Shown here: one piece after another, positions 25,273 through 34,013 of the stretch
How the letters are laid out: the number at the start of each line of letters is the position of its first letter
Position numbering within the stretch: position 1 is the stretch's first letter
Source: CAWHHZ01 sp963829355
GTDB taxonomy: Bacteria; Acidobacteriota; Thermoanaerobaculia; Gp7-AA8; JAHWKK01
Direction: 5' to 3'
NCBI GenBank assembly: GCA_963829355.1
Contig: CAWHHZ010000006.1
Span: forward strand, 62,001-126,000
DNA length: 64,000 nt
Position numbers and translations under genes: made by a program
Notes under the pieces: model-generated
The model's database searches: none
What the model saw: only the letters and a program-made list of their open reading frames with translations
Told to the model about the DNA's origin: nothing

Positions 25273-26694
25273 ATGACAGAATCGAATCCACTTCTCTCCG
25301 TCATCGTGCCTTGTTACAACGAACGGGCGACCGTGCGTGAGCTTCTCTCGCGCGTCCGCGACGTCGACGTGGACAAGGAGATCATCGTGATTGATGACCA
25401 GTCTACCGACGGATCGAGAGACATCGTCGCCGCGCTCGCGCAGGAGTGGCCCGAGCTGCGCCACTTCATCCAGCCCACCAACCAGGGGAAAGGTGCCGCG
25501 ATCCGGCGCGGGATCGAAATGGCGCGCGGTGATCTGATCGTCATCCAGGATGCCGACCTCGAGTACGACCCGGAAGAATACCCGAAGCTGATCAAACCTA
25601 TCCTCGACGGGCATGCCGACGTCGTCTTCGGTTCGAGGTTCGAAGGGTATCCCCGGCGCGTCATGCTCTACTGGCACACTCTCGGGAACAAGCTGCTGAC
25701 CTTTCTCTCGAACATGACCACCAACCTCAATCTCACGGACATGGAGACCTGCTACAAGGTGTTCCGCCGCGAAGTGATCCAGTCGCTCCATTTGAAATCG
25801 AATCGCTTCGGATTCGAGCCGGAGGTCACCGCAAAGGTCGCGAAGCGCGGATACCGGGTCTACGAAGTGCCGATCTCCTACCACGGACGCGACTACTGGG
25901 AGGGGAAGAAGATCAACTGGAAGGACGGCCTCAGCGCCCTGTGGTCGATCTTCAAGTACGGCGTCTTCGTGGACGTCTCTAGTGAACCACAGGGATATCT
26001 GACCGTTCGGCGGAAAGATCGGCTCGCGCGTTACAACCGATGGGTGTGGAACCGGATCTCCGGACACGTGGGCGATCGTGTTCTCGAGCTCGGCGCAGGA
26101 ACAGGCTCGATGACCCGCTTTCTGTACGGCCGCTCTCTCGTCATCGCTGCGGACCGCGAGCAAGGCTATGTCGACCGGCTCCGCAACGCCTTCCGCCGGC
26201 GCCCCGGAGTGGAAGTCGAATGGATCGACCCTGACGGCAGTCGATTCGATTCCGAAGCGCTTCGAGCACGCCAGCTCGACACGGTGCTTCTCGTGAATGT
26301 CCTCGAACATCTGGAAGACGATCAGCTAGCGCTATCCCGGGCCTTCGAGATCCTCGTCCCCGGAGGCAAGGCCGTGATCTACTCACCCGCGGATCCCGAT
26401 ATCTACGGACCCCTCGACATCGGCGTCGGACATCGCCGCCGCTATGCGCTCGAGGATCTGGAGCGCGGGCTGTCGAATGCTGGCTTCGCGATCGTTGACA
26501 CCGGACACCAGAACGTCATCGGACGCGCCGGCTGGCTCCTCAATTCCCAGATTCTTCGACGCCGCAACCTTCCCTCGGCTCAGTCAAAGTTCTTCGACCG
26601 GCTCGTCCCGCTCTTCCGCTGGATCGACGGACGCAATCCTCGCAAGGGGCTCAGCGTGATCGCTGTCGGACAGAAGCCGGAGGCGGGAGCATGA
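25273..26694 (+). CDS. Glycosyltransferase family 2 fused to a SAM-dependent methyltransferase
   Basis: 473 residues from the ATG at 25273 (MTESNPLLSVIVPCYNE). Residues 1-230 are a GT2 domain of the polyprenyl-phosphate mannosyl/glucosyltransferase type (VIDDQSTDGSRD, IQDADLEYDPEEYP, and the TDMETCYKVFRR region). Residues about 260-420 are a class I methyltransferase (RVLELGAGTGSMTRFL and LLVNVLEHLEDD). One chain could thus transfer a sugar to a lipid carrier and methylate a related glycan. Its stop overlaps the mannose-1-phosphate guanylyltransferase start by 4 bp, which points to a mannose- or GDP-sugar-linked pathway. Confidence 0.85.
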   Translation: MTESNPLLSVIVPCYNERATVRELLSRVRDVDVDKEIIVIDDQSTDGSRDIVAALAQEWPELRHFIQPTNQGKGAAIRRGIEMARGDLIVIQDADLEYDPEEYPKLIKPILDGHADVVFGSRFEGYPRRVMLYWHTLGNKLLTFLSNMTTNLNLTDMETCYKVFRREVIQSLHLKSNRFGFEPEVTAKVAKRGYRVYEVPISYHGRDYWEGKKINWKDGLSALWSIFKYGVFVDVSSEPQGYLTVRRKDRLARYNRWVWNRISGHVGDRVLELGAGTGSMTRFLYGRSLVIAADREQGYVDRLRNAFRRRPGVEVEWIDPDGSRFDSEALRARQLDTVLLVNVLEHLEDDQLALSRAFEILVPGGKAVIYSPADPDIYGPLDIGVGHRRRYALEDLERGLSNAGFAIVDTGHQNVIGRAGWLLNSQILRRRNLPSAQSKFFDRLVPLFRWIDGRNPRKGLSVIAVGQKPEAGA

Positions 26695-27707
26695 GTAGAC
26701 GCTGCGCACTCATTCTCTGCGGAGGGGCCGGGACGAGGCTCTGGCCGCTGAGCACCGAGGAACGGCCGAAGCAGTTCATCCCTCTGATTGGGGATCGTTC
26801 GCTCTTTCAGCAGACATTCGACAGGCTCGTGGAGGCCGTCGGAGCAGAATCGATCTGGGTAGCGACGGTCGAGCGCTACGTCCCGCTGATTCTCGAGCAG
26901 GTTCCCGTACTGCAGCGGAACAGAATCCTGGTCGAGCCGGCCCGACGGAACACAGCTCCTGCGATCGCCATGGCCCACGCGCTGATCTCGGAGAGCATTG
27001 GCGAGCACCGTCTCGGCGTCTTCCCTTCGGACCACTACATCGCCGACCCCGAAGCCTTCCGATCTGCCGTCGAGGAGGCGTTTGATTATGTAGAAGTACA
27101 GGAACAGCTGGTGACGCTCGCTATCCCACCGACGAAGCCGGAAACGGGATTCGGGTACCTCGAGCTGGGTGAACCGGTGACTGGACGCATCCGGCGAGTC
27201 CGGAGCTTCGTCGAAAAGCCGGATGCCGATACCGCCCGGTCCTACCTCGAGTCCGGGCGCTACGCGTGGAACGGCGGCATGTTCGTATGGGAGAGCGATA
27301 CATTCGACGCTGCCCTCCAACGGCACGCTCCCGAGATCCGCACTCTCGCCCACGACATCGCCGTCGCTCCGTCGGAGCTCGAGCGCCTGTACTCTCAGAT
27401 GCCGTCGGTATCGATCGACTATGCGCTGATGGAAAAGGCGGACAATGTCGTCACCGTCGCCGCCGAGTACGGCTGGTCCGATGTCGGTTCATGGAGCGCC
27501 GTCGCAGAGCTCAGCCCCCAATCTTCGGAGGGAGTGATCCTGGTCGGGAGTAATTCGTGGGTCAAAAGCAGTTCCGGTCGCACGATTGCCGTCGCCGGCG
27601 CGGACGATCTCATCATCGTAGAAACCCCCGATGCGCTCCTGATTCTCCACAAAGACGCCGGAGACCGGATGAGAGAGGTGGCGGAGAAAGCAAACGATGA
27701 ACGCTGA
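26691..27707 (+). CDS. manC: Mannose-1-phosphate guanylyltransferase
   Basis: Makes GDP-mannose from GTP and mannose 1-phosphate. 338 residues with the nucleotidyltransferase motif LILCGGAGTRLWPLSTEERPKQF, the FPSDHYIAD motif and FVEKPD (the family's FVEKP signature). No C-terminal phosphomannose-isomerase domain, so it is the short type. A GGCGGGAG site precedes the ATG, which overlaps the upstream gene by 4 bp. The last codons (KANDER) lie inside the start of a heptamer repeat tract. Confidence 0.93.
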   Translation: MSRRCALILCGGAGTRLWPLSTEERPKQFIPLIGDRSLFQQTFDRLVEAVGAESIWVATVERYVPLILEQVPVLQRNRILVEPARRNTAPAIAMAHALISESIGEHRLGVFPSDHYIADPEAFRSAVEEAFDYVEVQEQLVTLAIPPTKPETGFGYLELGEPVTGRIRRVRSFVEKPDADTARSYLESGRYAWNGGMFVWESDTFDAALQRHAPEIRTLAHDIAVAPSELERLYSQMPSVSIDYALMEKADNVVTVAAEYGWSDVGSWSAVAELSPQSSEGVILVGSNSWVKSSSGRTIAVAGADDLIIVETPDALLILHKDAGDRMREVAEKANDER

Positions 27708-27727
27708 ACGATGAAGGATGAACGGGG
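27691..27727. repeat. Heptamer tandem repeat over the manC 3' end
   Basis: Degenerate GAACGATGAACGCTGAACGATG units begin inside manC and include its stop codon, so the repeat has replaced or built the C-terminal codons. Confidence 0.75.
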
Positions 27728-27777
27728 GCGGTCATCCTGATTCACGACAAGGCTTCACTTCGTCAATAACCGTCCCT

Positions 27778-27879
27778 GTCATTCCGAAGGAGCGGCTCCG
27801 CCGCGACTGAGGAATCCGGGCGGGGGCAAGCCGCAAGACGGCCCCACCTCCCAGATTCCTCGCTCCGCTTCGGAATGAC
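27778..27879. repeat. REP-like inverted-repeat element, family A
   Basis: Left arm GTCATTCCGAAGGAGCGGCT, right arm ending CGCTTCGGAATGAC. A GTCATCCTGA fragment at 27732 precedes it. Confidence 0.8.
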
Positions 27880-27927
27880 AGGCCCGGTCGTCTGATTAGC
27901 TTTCTCAGATTCAGAGCTCGTCGTTCC

Positions 27928-28019
27928 TTTCATCGTTCATCGTTCATCGTTCATCTTTCATCGTTCATCTTTCATCTTTCACCGCTCATCGTTCATCGTT
28001 CATCTTTCATCGTTCCTGA
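27928..28019. repeat. Heptamer tandem repeat (TTCATCG/TTCATCT)n upstream of marC
   Basis: About a dozen CGTTCAT and CTTTCAT 7-nt units, the reverse complement of the unit at 23541. They run right up to the marC start codon. The 27708-28021 gap contains only repeats. Confidence 0.85.
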
Positions 28020-28021
28020 AT

Positions 28022-28678
28022 ATGTCTGAATTCGGCCACATCGCCTCAATCGCCTTCATCGCGCTGATCACGCTCGTGAATCCGCTCGCGATCGTACCGT
28101 CGTACCTCGCCCTGACCGAGGGGGCGTTGAGAGCGTCGCGTCCAAAGGTGGCGTTCTACGCCTCACTGTCGGCGGTCGCGGTGCTGACGCTTTTTCTCTT
28201 TGCTGGAGAGTATCTTTTCCGATTCTTCGGCATCACCATCGAAGCATTCCAGATCATGGGTGGAATCCTGTTTCTGACCAGAGCGCTGCGGAACCTCGTG
28301 GCGGACGAGCACCGGTACGACCCGGCGGTGCCGAGCTGGGACGACGAGGCGAGCCCCACACCAGATCACGACGGCGCCGATCCTCTTTCCGTCGCAATCG
28401 TGCCGCTGGCGGTCCCGATGCTCTCGGGGCCGGGCGCGATCAGTTCGGTCATGGTGTTCGTCAACCTCTACAAGGACGTCGGGCAGCGCTTCGCCGTGAT
28501 TGCCGCGATCATTGCCGTCGGCATCGCGTCGTGGATCACGATGCTCGCCGCGGCTCCCGTGTCCCGGATCATGGGTGAGCGCGGTCAGGCAGTCTTTGCC
28601 AAGATCATGGCTCTGCTCCTCGGAGCGATCGGGATCCAGTTCATGATCAACGGCATCACCTCGCTCATCAGAGGGTGA
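28022..28678 (+). CDS. MarC-family (UPF0056) inner-membrane protein
   Basis: 218 residues with six membrane segments in two groups of three, separated by a charged loop (residues about 95-125). The conserved NPLAIVPSYLALTEG in segment 1 and VPLAVPMLSGPGAISSVMVF in segment 4 are typical of the family. Despite the old name, no multiple-antibiotic resistance role has been shown. No ribosome binding site is visible before the ATG because the leader is tandem repeat. Confidence 0.88.
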   Translation: MSEFGHIASIAFIALITLVNPLAIVPSYLALTEGALRASRPKVAFYASLSAVAVLTLFLFAGEYLFRFFGITIEAFQIMGGILFLTRALRNLVADEHRYDPAVPSWDDEASPTPDHDGADPLSVAIVPLAVPMLSGPGAISSVMVFVNLYKDVGQRFAVIAAIIAVGIASWITMLAAAPVSRIMGERGQAVFAKIMALLLGAIGIQFMINGITSLIRG

Positions 28679-28702
28679 GGTTGCGCGTCAGACAGGACCC
28701 CG

Positions 28703-29068
28703 TCAGGCCTCGTCGCGGTGAACCGTATCGGGTGAGAACGCCGGCAGGCAGACTGCGATGTACTCGGCTCCCCCGCTCTCGGGTGTGCTGTAACGCACCC
28801 ACTCGCCGGGCTGCGTCACCACTGCCTGTCCAGCTCTCACGACCAGAGAGCCGGATTCGTGCTCGACATGAAGGGCGCCACCGAGGACGACGGTAATTTC
28901 CTGAAAGGCAGGCGTCTGTCCCGGCTCGCTCCATCCCTGCGGCGACTTCATCCGAGCGACACTCACCGCATGGTCTCCGGTATTGACGCGCCCGACGAAC
29001 TCCTCGATCCGCTTGGGTGGCTCACCTGCTGCCTCGACAATGGTTGGAGCTTCAATCACTTTCGGCAT
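28703..29068 (-). CDS. Cupin-domain protein
   Basis: 121 residues forming a single cupin barrel. The first cupin motif is atypical, lacking the His pair (EITVVLGGALHVEHESGSLVV); the second is reduced to GEWVRYSTPE. It may therefore not bind a metal in the usual way. It has a GGGAGG site upstream and lies 14 bp downstream of the amidohydrolase stop on the same strand, indicating an operon. A role in the same degradative step is inferred. Confidence 0.7.
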   Translation of the reverse strand: MPKVIEAPTIVEAAGEPPKRIEEFVGRVNTGDHAVSVARMKSPQGWSEPGQTPAFQEITVVLGGALHVEHESGSLVVRAGQAVVTQPGEWVRYSTPESGGAEYIAVCLPAFSPDTVHRDEA

Positions 29069-29082
29069 CTCATTTTCCTCCC

Positions 29083-29946
29083 TCAGCCGAAAATCGCCGT
29101 GGCGTTCCCGTAAAGCACCTTGCGCTTCGACTCGTCCGAGAGCTCGAGCGACTCGAACTGTTCGATGTTCTTCTTCATCGATACGACCCCGGGTGAGGGC
29201 CAGTCCGTCCCCCAGAGAAGTCGGTCGACGATCTGCTCGAACCGCGGGAGGTATTGCGGAATCTTCAGCGGCGGGATGCCGGAGAGGTCGATATGGATGT
29301 TCGGATGCCGTCGCGCCAGAAAAAAAGCGGTCTCCCCGTACAGCGGCCGGCCTGCGTGAGCAAGGATGATCGGTATATTCGGGAAGTCGACTGCGACATC
29401 ATCGATCGCCATCGGGTCGGCGTAGACATTCCGTGCGCCGGGAAAGACTGAGGTTCCGGTGTGGAACATGATCGGGACCGCTGCCTTGTCACACTCCTCA
29501 TACAGCTCGGCGAGGCCGGGCAGCTCGAACCGGTAGGCGTTGGGAGAAAAGAGCTGGTGCGGCGGGTGGATCTTGACCATCCGTATCCCGAGGTCGAGCA
29601 TGCGTTGCGCATCGCCCCTGACGTCGCCTGAGTGAAGAGGGTTGACTGAACCGACGGGAAGCAGCCGGTCGCGATGCGACTTCGTGAAGTTGGCGATCCA
29701 GGGGTTCACGGCGGAAGTGAAGCCCATCACGTCGGGAGCGACGTAGTTGATGCAGCAGGCTCGCTCCACCCCGTTTGCATCGAGCTCACGCAACAGAGCC
29801 TCGGGGGACTCGAGCGTCGCCTTCACCCCGCGATGAGCCTCATCATCCATCAGCGCGAGTACCGAAGGCTTCATCATCTCCCACGGCTGAACGTGGATAT
29901 GGACGTCGAATACGGAGTGGTGGGTCGTTGAGGTCGTTGAGGTCAT
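29083..29946 (-). CDS. Amidohydrolase-2 family (ACMSD-like) metal hydrolase or decarboxylase
   Basis: 287 residues, TIM-barrel. Metal-binding signatures are present: HIH in VFDVHIHVQ, a His at the end of strand 5 (IMFHTG), ILAHAGRP and the final Asp in LLWGTDWPSPG. This pattern is that of the 2-amino-3-carboxymuconate semialdehyde decarboxylase group, which includes hydrolases and nonoxidative decarboxylases acting on aromatic acids. The N-terminus reads MTSTTSTTHH because the start codon lies inside a tandem repeat; the conserved domain begins at residue 12. It precedes the cupin gene. Confidence 0.8.
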   Translation of the reverse strand: MTSTTSTTHHSVFDVHIHVQPWEMMKPSVLALMDDEAHRGVKATLESPEALLRELDANGVERACCINYVAPDVMGFTSAVNPWIANFTKSHRDRLLPVGSVNPLHSGDVRGDAQRMLDLGIRMVKIHPPHQLFSPNAYRFELPGLAELYEECDKAAVPIMFHTGTSVFPGARNVYADPMAIDDVAVDFPNIPIILAHAGRPLYGETAFFLARRHPNIHIDLSGIPPLKIPQYLPRFEQIVDRLLWGTDWPSPGVVSMKKNIEQFESLELSDESKRKVLYGNATAIFG

Positions 29947-30030
29947 TGGGTCATTGAGGTCATTGGGTCATTGAGGTCATTGAGTCATTAAGGCTGTTGA
30001 GTCATTGGTCATTGGGGGTGTTGAGTCACT
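29925..30030. repeat. Short tandem repeat (GTCATTGAG/GTCATTGG) and a related tract
   Basis: Units of 8-9 nt (GGTCATTGA, GGTCATTGG, GAGTCATTG) fill 29925-30030. A related CAACGACTCAATGAC tract lies at 30168-30228. The 110 nt between the tracts have no assignable gene. Confidence 0.8.
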
Positions 30031-30225
30031 CGGGTCGTCGAGCATGGTGTCGAGGCTGGCTGAAGCGATCGGCGAAGCTCTGCACGCGGCTCCCTCAGAC
30101 CGATTGGCCGTGGCGAAAGACTACTCCATTACGCTGACCTCTGCGCGCCGCGATCTCGACAAACCCCAACTACACAATGACCAACGACTCAATGACCCAA
30201 CGACTCAACGACTTAATACAACGAC

Positions 30226-30681
30226 TCACCCCGGCATCACGAGCCGCATGCAAACGGCGTCATCGGGACACGCGCCCTGCAACTCTGCGGAGCCGAGAAG
30301 TTGCGGATGCACCTGATCGCGATCGATTGTCTTGAATCCGCGCCTCCGGAAGTATGGTTCCGCATCGATCGTCAGGAGGTAGAACTCCCGCAGCCCGCGC
30401 GACGCAAGACGGTCGATCACCTCGCGAACCATTCTCCGGCCAAGCCCCTGTCTGCGATAGTCGCTGCGCACGGCGATCGATCTGATGAGAGCCGCAAACT
30501 GATACGCCTCCGAACCGCCACAACTGACGAGCTCTCCATGATCACGGGCGACGACATAAGTTCCGACGTGATCGTCCACACCGTCGGTGATCAAGGAACA
30601 CTCCTCGAGCAGGCGGAGGATCTCCGAAAGATCTTCGGCGCGCGCCGCCCTGATTTCAAGCTCATCGAGATCGATCTTCAT
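30226..30681 (-). CDS. GNAT-family N-acetyltransferase, ArsN2-like
   Basis: 151 residues from the ATG at 30681. The acetyl-CoA-binding motif A is clear (LIRSIAVRSDYRRQGLGRRMV), followed by the pattern EFYLLTIDAEPYFRRRGFKTIDRDQVHPQLLGSAE and a CPDD near the C-terminus. This combination is characteristic of the ArsN2-like group. No arsenic genes are nearby, so the substrate is open. The last codons run into a tandem repeat. Confidence 0.78.
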   Translation of the reverse strand: MKIDLDELEIRAARAEDLSEILRLLEECSLITDGVDDHVGTYVVARDHGELVSCGGSEAYQFAALIRSIAVRSDYRRQGLGRRMVREVIDRLASRGLREFYLLTIDAEPYFRRRGFKTIDRDQVHPQLLGSAELQGACPDDAVCMRLVMPG

Positions 30682-30788
30682 TGACCATCGAACGATAGTC
30701 GAACGGCGACCTTTGCTCAAGCTGAAGCGTAGGGCAACTTTCGGTCCCTGATCCCGTATTCAGAGAGAAGAAGAAACCAGGAGGACGA

Positions 30789-31561
30789 ATGATGACTCGA
30801 AAAGTAGCAATCGCCGCGATCGCCCTCACGGCCATCGCCACTGCCACTGTTGCCTATGGCGACTGCGACCATTCCAGAAAACTCGCAATCTCACCTGCCG
30901 ACGCCGCCGGCGTCAGGCTCGTACGGATCGATGCCTCAGCCGGTTCGCTCGAGGTGATCGGGTCCAGTACGCAGACGACGATCTCTGCGGGAGGTCGTCG
31001 CCTGCGCATCGACCGAATCCCGGCTCGAAGATATCGAGCTCACCTCCGATCGACGGGGTGACGAGCTCCGGATACGGGTCGATATCGAATCGACAAGAGG
31101 GGTGTTTTTCCGGAGGACCTACGCCTATCTCGATCTGAAGGTTCAGGTACCCAGTGGAATGTCTGTGGAGATCGACGACGGCAGCGGTCGAGATCGACGT
31201 CCGCGATGTTGGGGCGCTCGATATCGATGACGGCTCAGGCTCAATCACGATCCGAAACGCTGGCACCACGACAATCGACGACGGATCAGGAAGCATCGAC
31301 ATCGCAAACATCACTGGCGATCTCTCGATCGAGGATGGGTCGGGAGAGATCGACGTTCAGCAGGTATCCGGGACGGTGCGAATCGACGACGGATCAGGAT
31401 CGGTCGAGATCACCAATGTCGGCGGCAGTGTCATCATCGAGGATGATGGCTCCGGCTCGATCCGGGTCACCGACGTCCGAGGCGATCTGCGTGTGGGCGA
31501 TCACGGAAGCGGAGGCCTCTCCTTCGACCGCATCGATGGCAAGGTCAGCGTCCGGGACTGA
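30789..31561 (+). pseudogene. DUF4097-like secreted beta-repeat protein, two frameshifts
   Basis: Starts at ATG 30789 (GGAGGA upstream) with a signal peptide (VAIAAIALTAIATATVAYG). The frame changes near 31000, where ACASTESRLEDIELTSDRRG and the following 50 residues continue in the +1 frame, and again near 31165, after which repeats of DDGSGSI.I run to the stop at 31561. About ten copies of a 19-22 residue beta-strand repeat with DDGSG turns predict a beta-helix on the cell surface. Neither shift is at a homopolymer. Either a pseudogene or assembly error. Confidence 0.75.
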
Positions 31562-31564
31562 AAA

Positions 31565-31872
31565 AAGAACGATGAACGGGGAACGTGAGGCAGCTGAAAA
31601 TGTTAGGAGCGGGGCTGTCGGGTTCGAAGAAACTGTCATTCCGAAGGAGCGGCTTCATCGCGACTGAGGAATCTCGGTGAGTGGGCGACAACAGCCCGAC
31701 GACGTTCCCCCACCCAGATCCCTCGCTGCGCTTCGGGATGACAGGCCCGACCAAGCCTGAGCCTTTCTGGAAGCGCAGCAATCGCATGAACTGACACCAA
31801 AGTAGTTTTCATCTTTCATCGTTCATCGTTCATCCTTCATCGTTCATCCGTTCATCCTTCATCGTTCATCGC
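31565..31872. repeat. Repeat-filled gap: family A REP element and heptamer tract
   Basis: Contains AACGATGAAC at 31566, a complete family A element at 31635-31742, and a TTCATCGTTCATCGTTCATCC tract at 31808-31872 that runs into the end of the tag gene. No gene is visible. Confidence 0.8.
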
Positions 31873-32462
31873 TCCCCCACCTCCCCGTGCCGGAAGCACC
31901 CCACCAGATGATCGTTGACCAGGCCGGCCGCCTGCATGTGCGCGTAGACGATCGTGCTGCCGACGAACTTGAATCCGCGTTGTTTCAAATCGCGGCTGAG
32001 CCGGTCTGAAATGTCGGTGCTGGCGGGAACGTCGCTCAGGCTCCTGCGCCGGTTTACGATCGGCTCCCCATCGACAAACGACCAGATGTAATCGCTGAAG
32101 CTGCCGTGCTCCTCGGCGAGATCGAGAAACGCACGAGCGTTCGTCACGGCGGCTTTCACCTTCAACCTGTTGCGCACGATGCCGGGGTTCTGCAGGAGCG
32201 TCTCGATTTTTCGCTCGCTGAAACGCGCGACTTTTTCGGGATCGAAGCCCGCAAACGCCTTCCGATAGTTTTCCCGCTTCCTGAGGATTGTCAGCCAGCT
32301 CAGCCCAGCCTGCGCACTCTCGAGCGTGAGAAACTCGAACTGCCCCCGGTCGTCCCGAACCGGCACGCCCCACTCCTCGTCGTGATAGCGGATGTAGAGC
32401 TCACCACCGTTGAGGCACCAGTCGCAACGTTTCACCGCCGCCGGATCTTCTCTCTTCTTCAA
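31866..32462 (-). CDS. tag: DNA-3-methyladenine glycosylase I
   Basis: Removes 3-methyladenine from alkylated DNA. 198 residues with the zinc-site Cys and His residues (KRCDWCLN near the start, and HDEEWG), the catalytic region FEFLTLESAQAGLSWLTILRKRENYR, and the C-terminal VNDHLVGCFRH with the remaining ligands. Full length. The final codons are in a heptamer repeat tract. Confidence 0.94.
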   Translation of the reverse strand: MKKREDPAAVKRCDWCLNGGELYIRYHDEEWGVPVRDDRGQFEFLTLESAQAGLSWLTILRKRENYRKAFAGFDPEKVARFSERKIETLLQNPGIVRNRLKVKAAVTNARAFLDLAEEHGSFSDYIWSFVDGEPIVNRRRSLSDVPASTDISDRLSRDLKQRGFKFVGSTIVYAHMQAAGLVNDHLVGCFRHGEVGER

Positions 32463-32485
32463 TGCAGTCTCCGAATCGGAGCAAG

Positions 32486-32542
32486 GTCATCCTGAGCGCA
32501 GCGAAAGATCGCGTACGTCCCGACTCAGGCGAGCTTACAGCG
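32486..32542. repeat. REP-like element, family B (left arm)
   Basis: GTCATCCTGAGCGCAGCGAAAGATCGCGTACGTCC matches the left arm at 12669, without a right arm. Confidence 0.6.
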
Positions 32543-32560
32543 TGCCCCGTCTGAAGCCCA

Positions 32561-33321
32561 TTATCGCAGGGCAAACACCACAGTCACCACAAATCGTCTC
32601 TCCTCGCTTCCCTCGGATACGGGGACGTTACCCACCGAGGCGTCCTGAGCCATCTCCATCCGCGCGGAGGCGGCGTACATTCTCGGAACTGGCGGACCAT
32701 TCGTCACACCTTCCGAGATCGAGAGGGCACGGCCGATCGTCCTGCCCGCCGCGGCCGCCAGCGTCTCCGCCTTCACCTTCGCATTCTCGAATGCTCGCTT
32801 GAGCCCCTCGGCCTGTCCAGCCGATGGATCAGAGACGACGAGTGAGAGTCCCGGATGCCGTGTTCGCCCCGGCATTGATCGCCGCCTCCAGCAGCCGGCT
32901 TGCGACGGCGGGATCTTCTTTGCGAACCGTGATCGAATTGTTCACCTGATATCCGATGATCTTCGGCTGACGTCCCTCCCGATACTCCTGACGCGGATAG
33001 ATCGAGTAGTTCGACGTCTGGATCTCGGATGCCTCGGCCCCGGCGGATTTCAAAGCCGCGATCACGGCAGCCACCTTCTGGTTGTTCTCCCGCACTGCGT
33101 CCGTGACGCCGGGCGAGAACGTCTCGACTCCAATGTTGAAGACGACGCGATCGGGAGTGAGCTTGACGAAGGACTCGCCGGTGACCTCCACGACCTCCGC
33201 CGTGACCGGGGGACCTGGCGGGTTCAATCGCAGGCTGGGGTTGCGGGTATGGCTCGGATTGGGCATGGACGCAGGCGGAAGTGATGATCGAAGCGAATAT
33301 GATCGAAAGAGCGCGGTTCAT
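32561..33321 (-). pseudogene. SIMPL-domain (DUF541) secreted protein, two frameshifts
   Basis: A signal peptide (MNRALSIIFASIITSACVHAQ) begins at 33321. The frame must change near 33200 to reach PPVTAEVVEVTGESFVKLTPD, the start of the SIMPL domain, and again near 32860 to continue as GLSLVVSDPSAGQAEGLKRA and the conserved A.NAKVKAETLAAAAGR...VF end. All three pieces align as one about 240-residue SIMPL protein, a family of periplasmic or secreted proteins without agreed function. It diverges from the ferredoxin gene. Confidence 0.75.
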
Positions 33322-33488
33322 TCAGTTTCTCCCTTGTAGTTAAGTGGAACACGAAAGAAGGATCGATCGTTCTCAGGCCTCAGTAGCGGCAATTTCGATG
33401 CCGCCTAGGCACGGCTCATCAGCCCGTGCCCCGAAGCAGGGCGTCACGAGATATCCTTTCGGGGCGACTTCAATCGAGGAGACATTGA

Positions 33489-33728
33489 ATGGCAGATCCG
33501 AACGACAAGGTCCCGGGCCAGGCGGCTGGCTCATTTTTCGTTGATACACAATGTATCGACTGCGACCTCTGTCGAGAGACGGCTCCTGACAACTTCCGAC
33601 GCAACGACGAAGAGGGCTTTTCGTACGTCTACAAGCAGCCGGAGACGGATGAGGAGAAGGAGTTGTCGCGCGAAGCGCTCGAGAACTGCCCCGTCGAAGC
33701 CATCGGCAACTCGGACGACGACGAGTGA
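33489..33728 (+). CDS. Ferredoxin, single [4Fe-4S] type
   Basis: 79 residues, acidic. Cluster ligands: CIDCDLC near residue 21-27 (Cys-x2-Cys-x2-Cys) and the distal NCPVEAIG (Cys-Pro) near residue 67. This is the mono-cluster, Fer4-13-like small ferredoxin, carrying one low-potential electron in the cytoplasm. A GAGGAGA site precedes the ATG. Its redox partners are not in the window. Confidence 0.88.
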   Translation: MADPNDKVPGQAAGSFFVDTQCIDCDLCRETAPDNFRRNDEEGFSYVYKQPETDEEKELSREALENCPVEAIGNSDDDE

Positions 33729-33817
33729 CGACCGCTGATGAAGCGGCGATGAGTGACGAAGCCTGGTCCTGAGCGGACATGGCGCCTTACTCCGCCAGTG
33801 AAGTGAGATAGCCTTCT

Positions 33818-33921
33818 GTCATTCCGAAAGGAGCGGCCTCATCGCGACTGAGGAATCTGAGAGGGGAAAGGTGGCTTTGTTCGGTCCCCCACCCAGATTC
33901 CTCGCTTCGCTTCGGAATGAC
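33818..33921. repeat. REP-like inverted-repeat element, family A
   Basis: GTCATTCCGAAAGGAGCGGC to CGCTTCGGAATGAC. With a short CATCGTTCATCGTTC tract at 33991-34012 it fills most of the 33729-34013 gap. Confidence 0.8.
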
Positions 33922-34013
33922 AGCCCTTCTTTTTAGGAGCTTATAAAGGGACCATCAGCAGATCGAACGAGCCCGGGTCTCGTCACATTCATCGTTCATC
34001 GTTCATCGTTCCG

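Noticed and set aside
28022..28678. MarC homologue as an antibiotic-resistance gene
   Set aside because: The historical name is not supported by function; it is an ordinary conserved membrane family.
30050..30170. A short coding fragment between two repeat tracts
   Set aside because: No start, ribosome binding site or family pattern is seen and the frame runs into tandem repeats at both ends.
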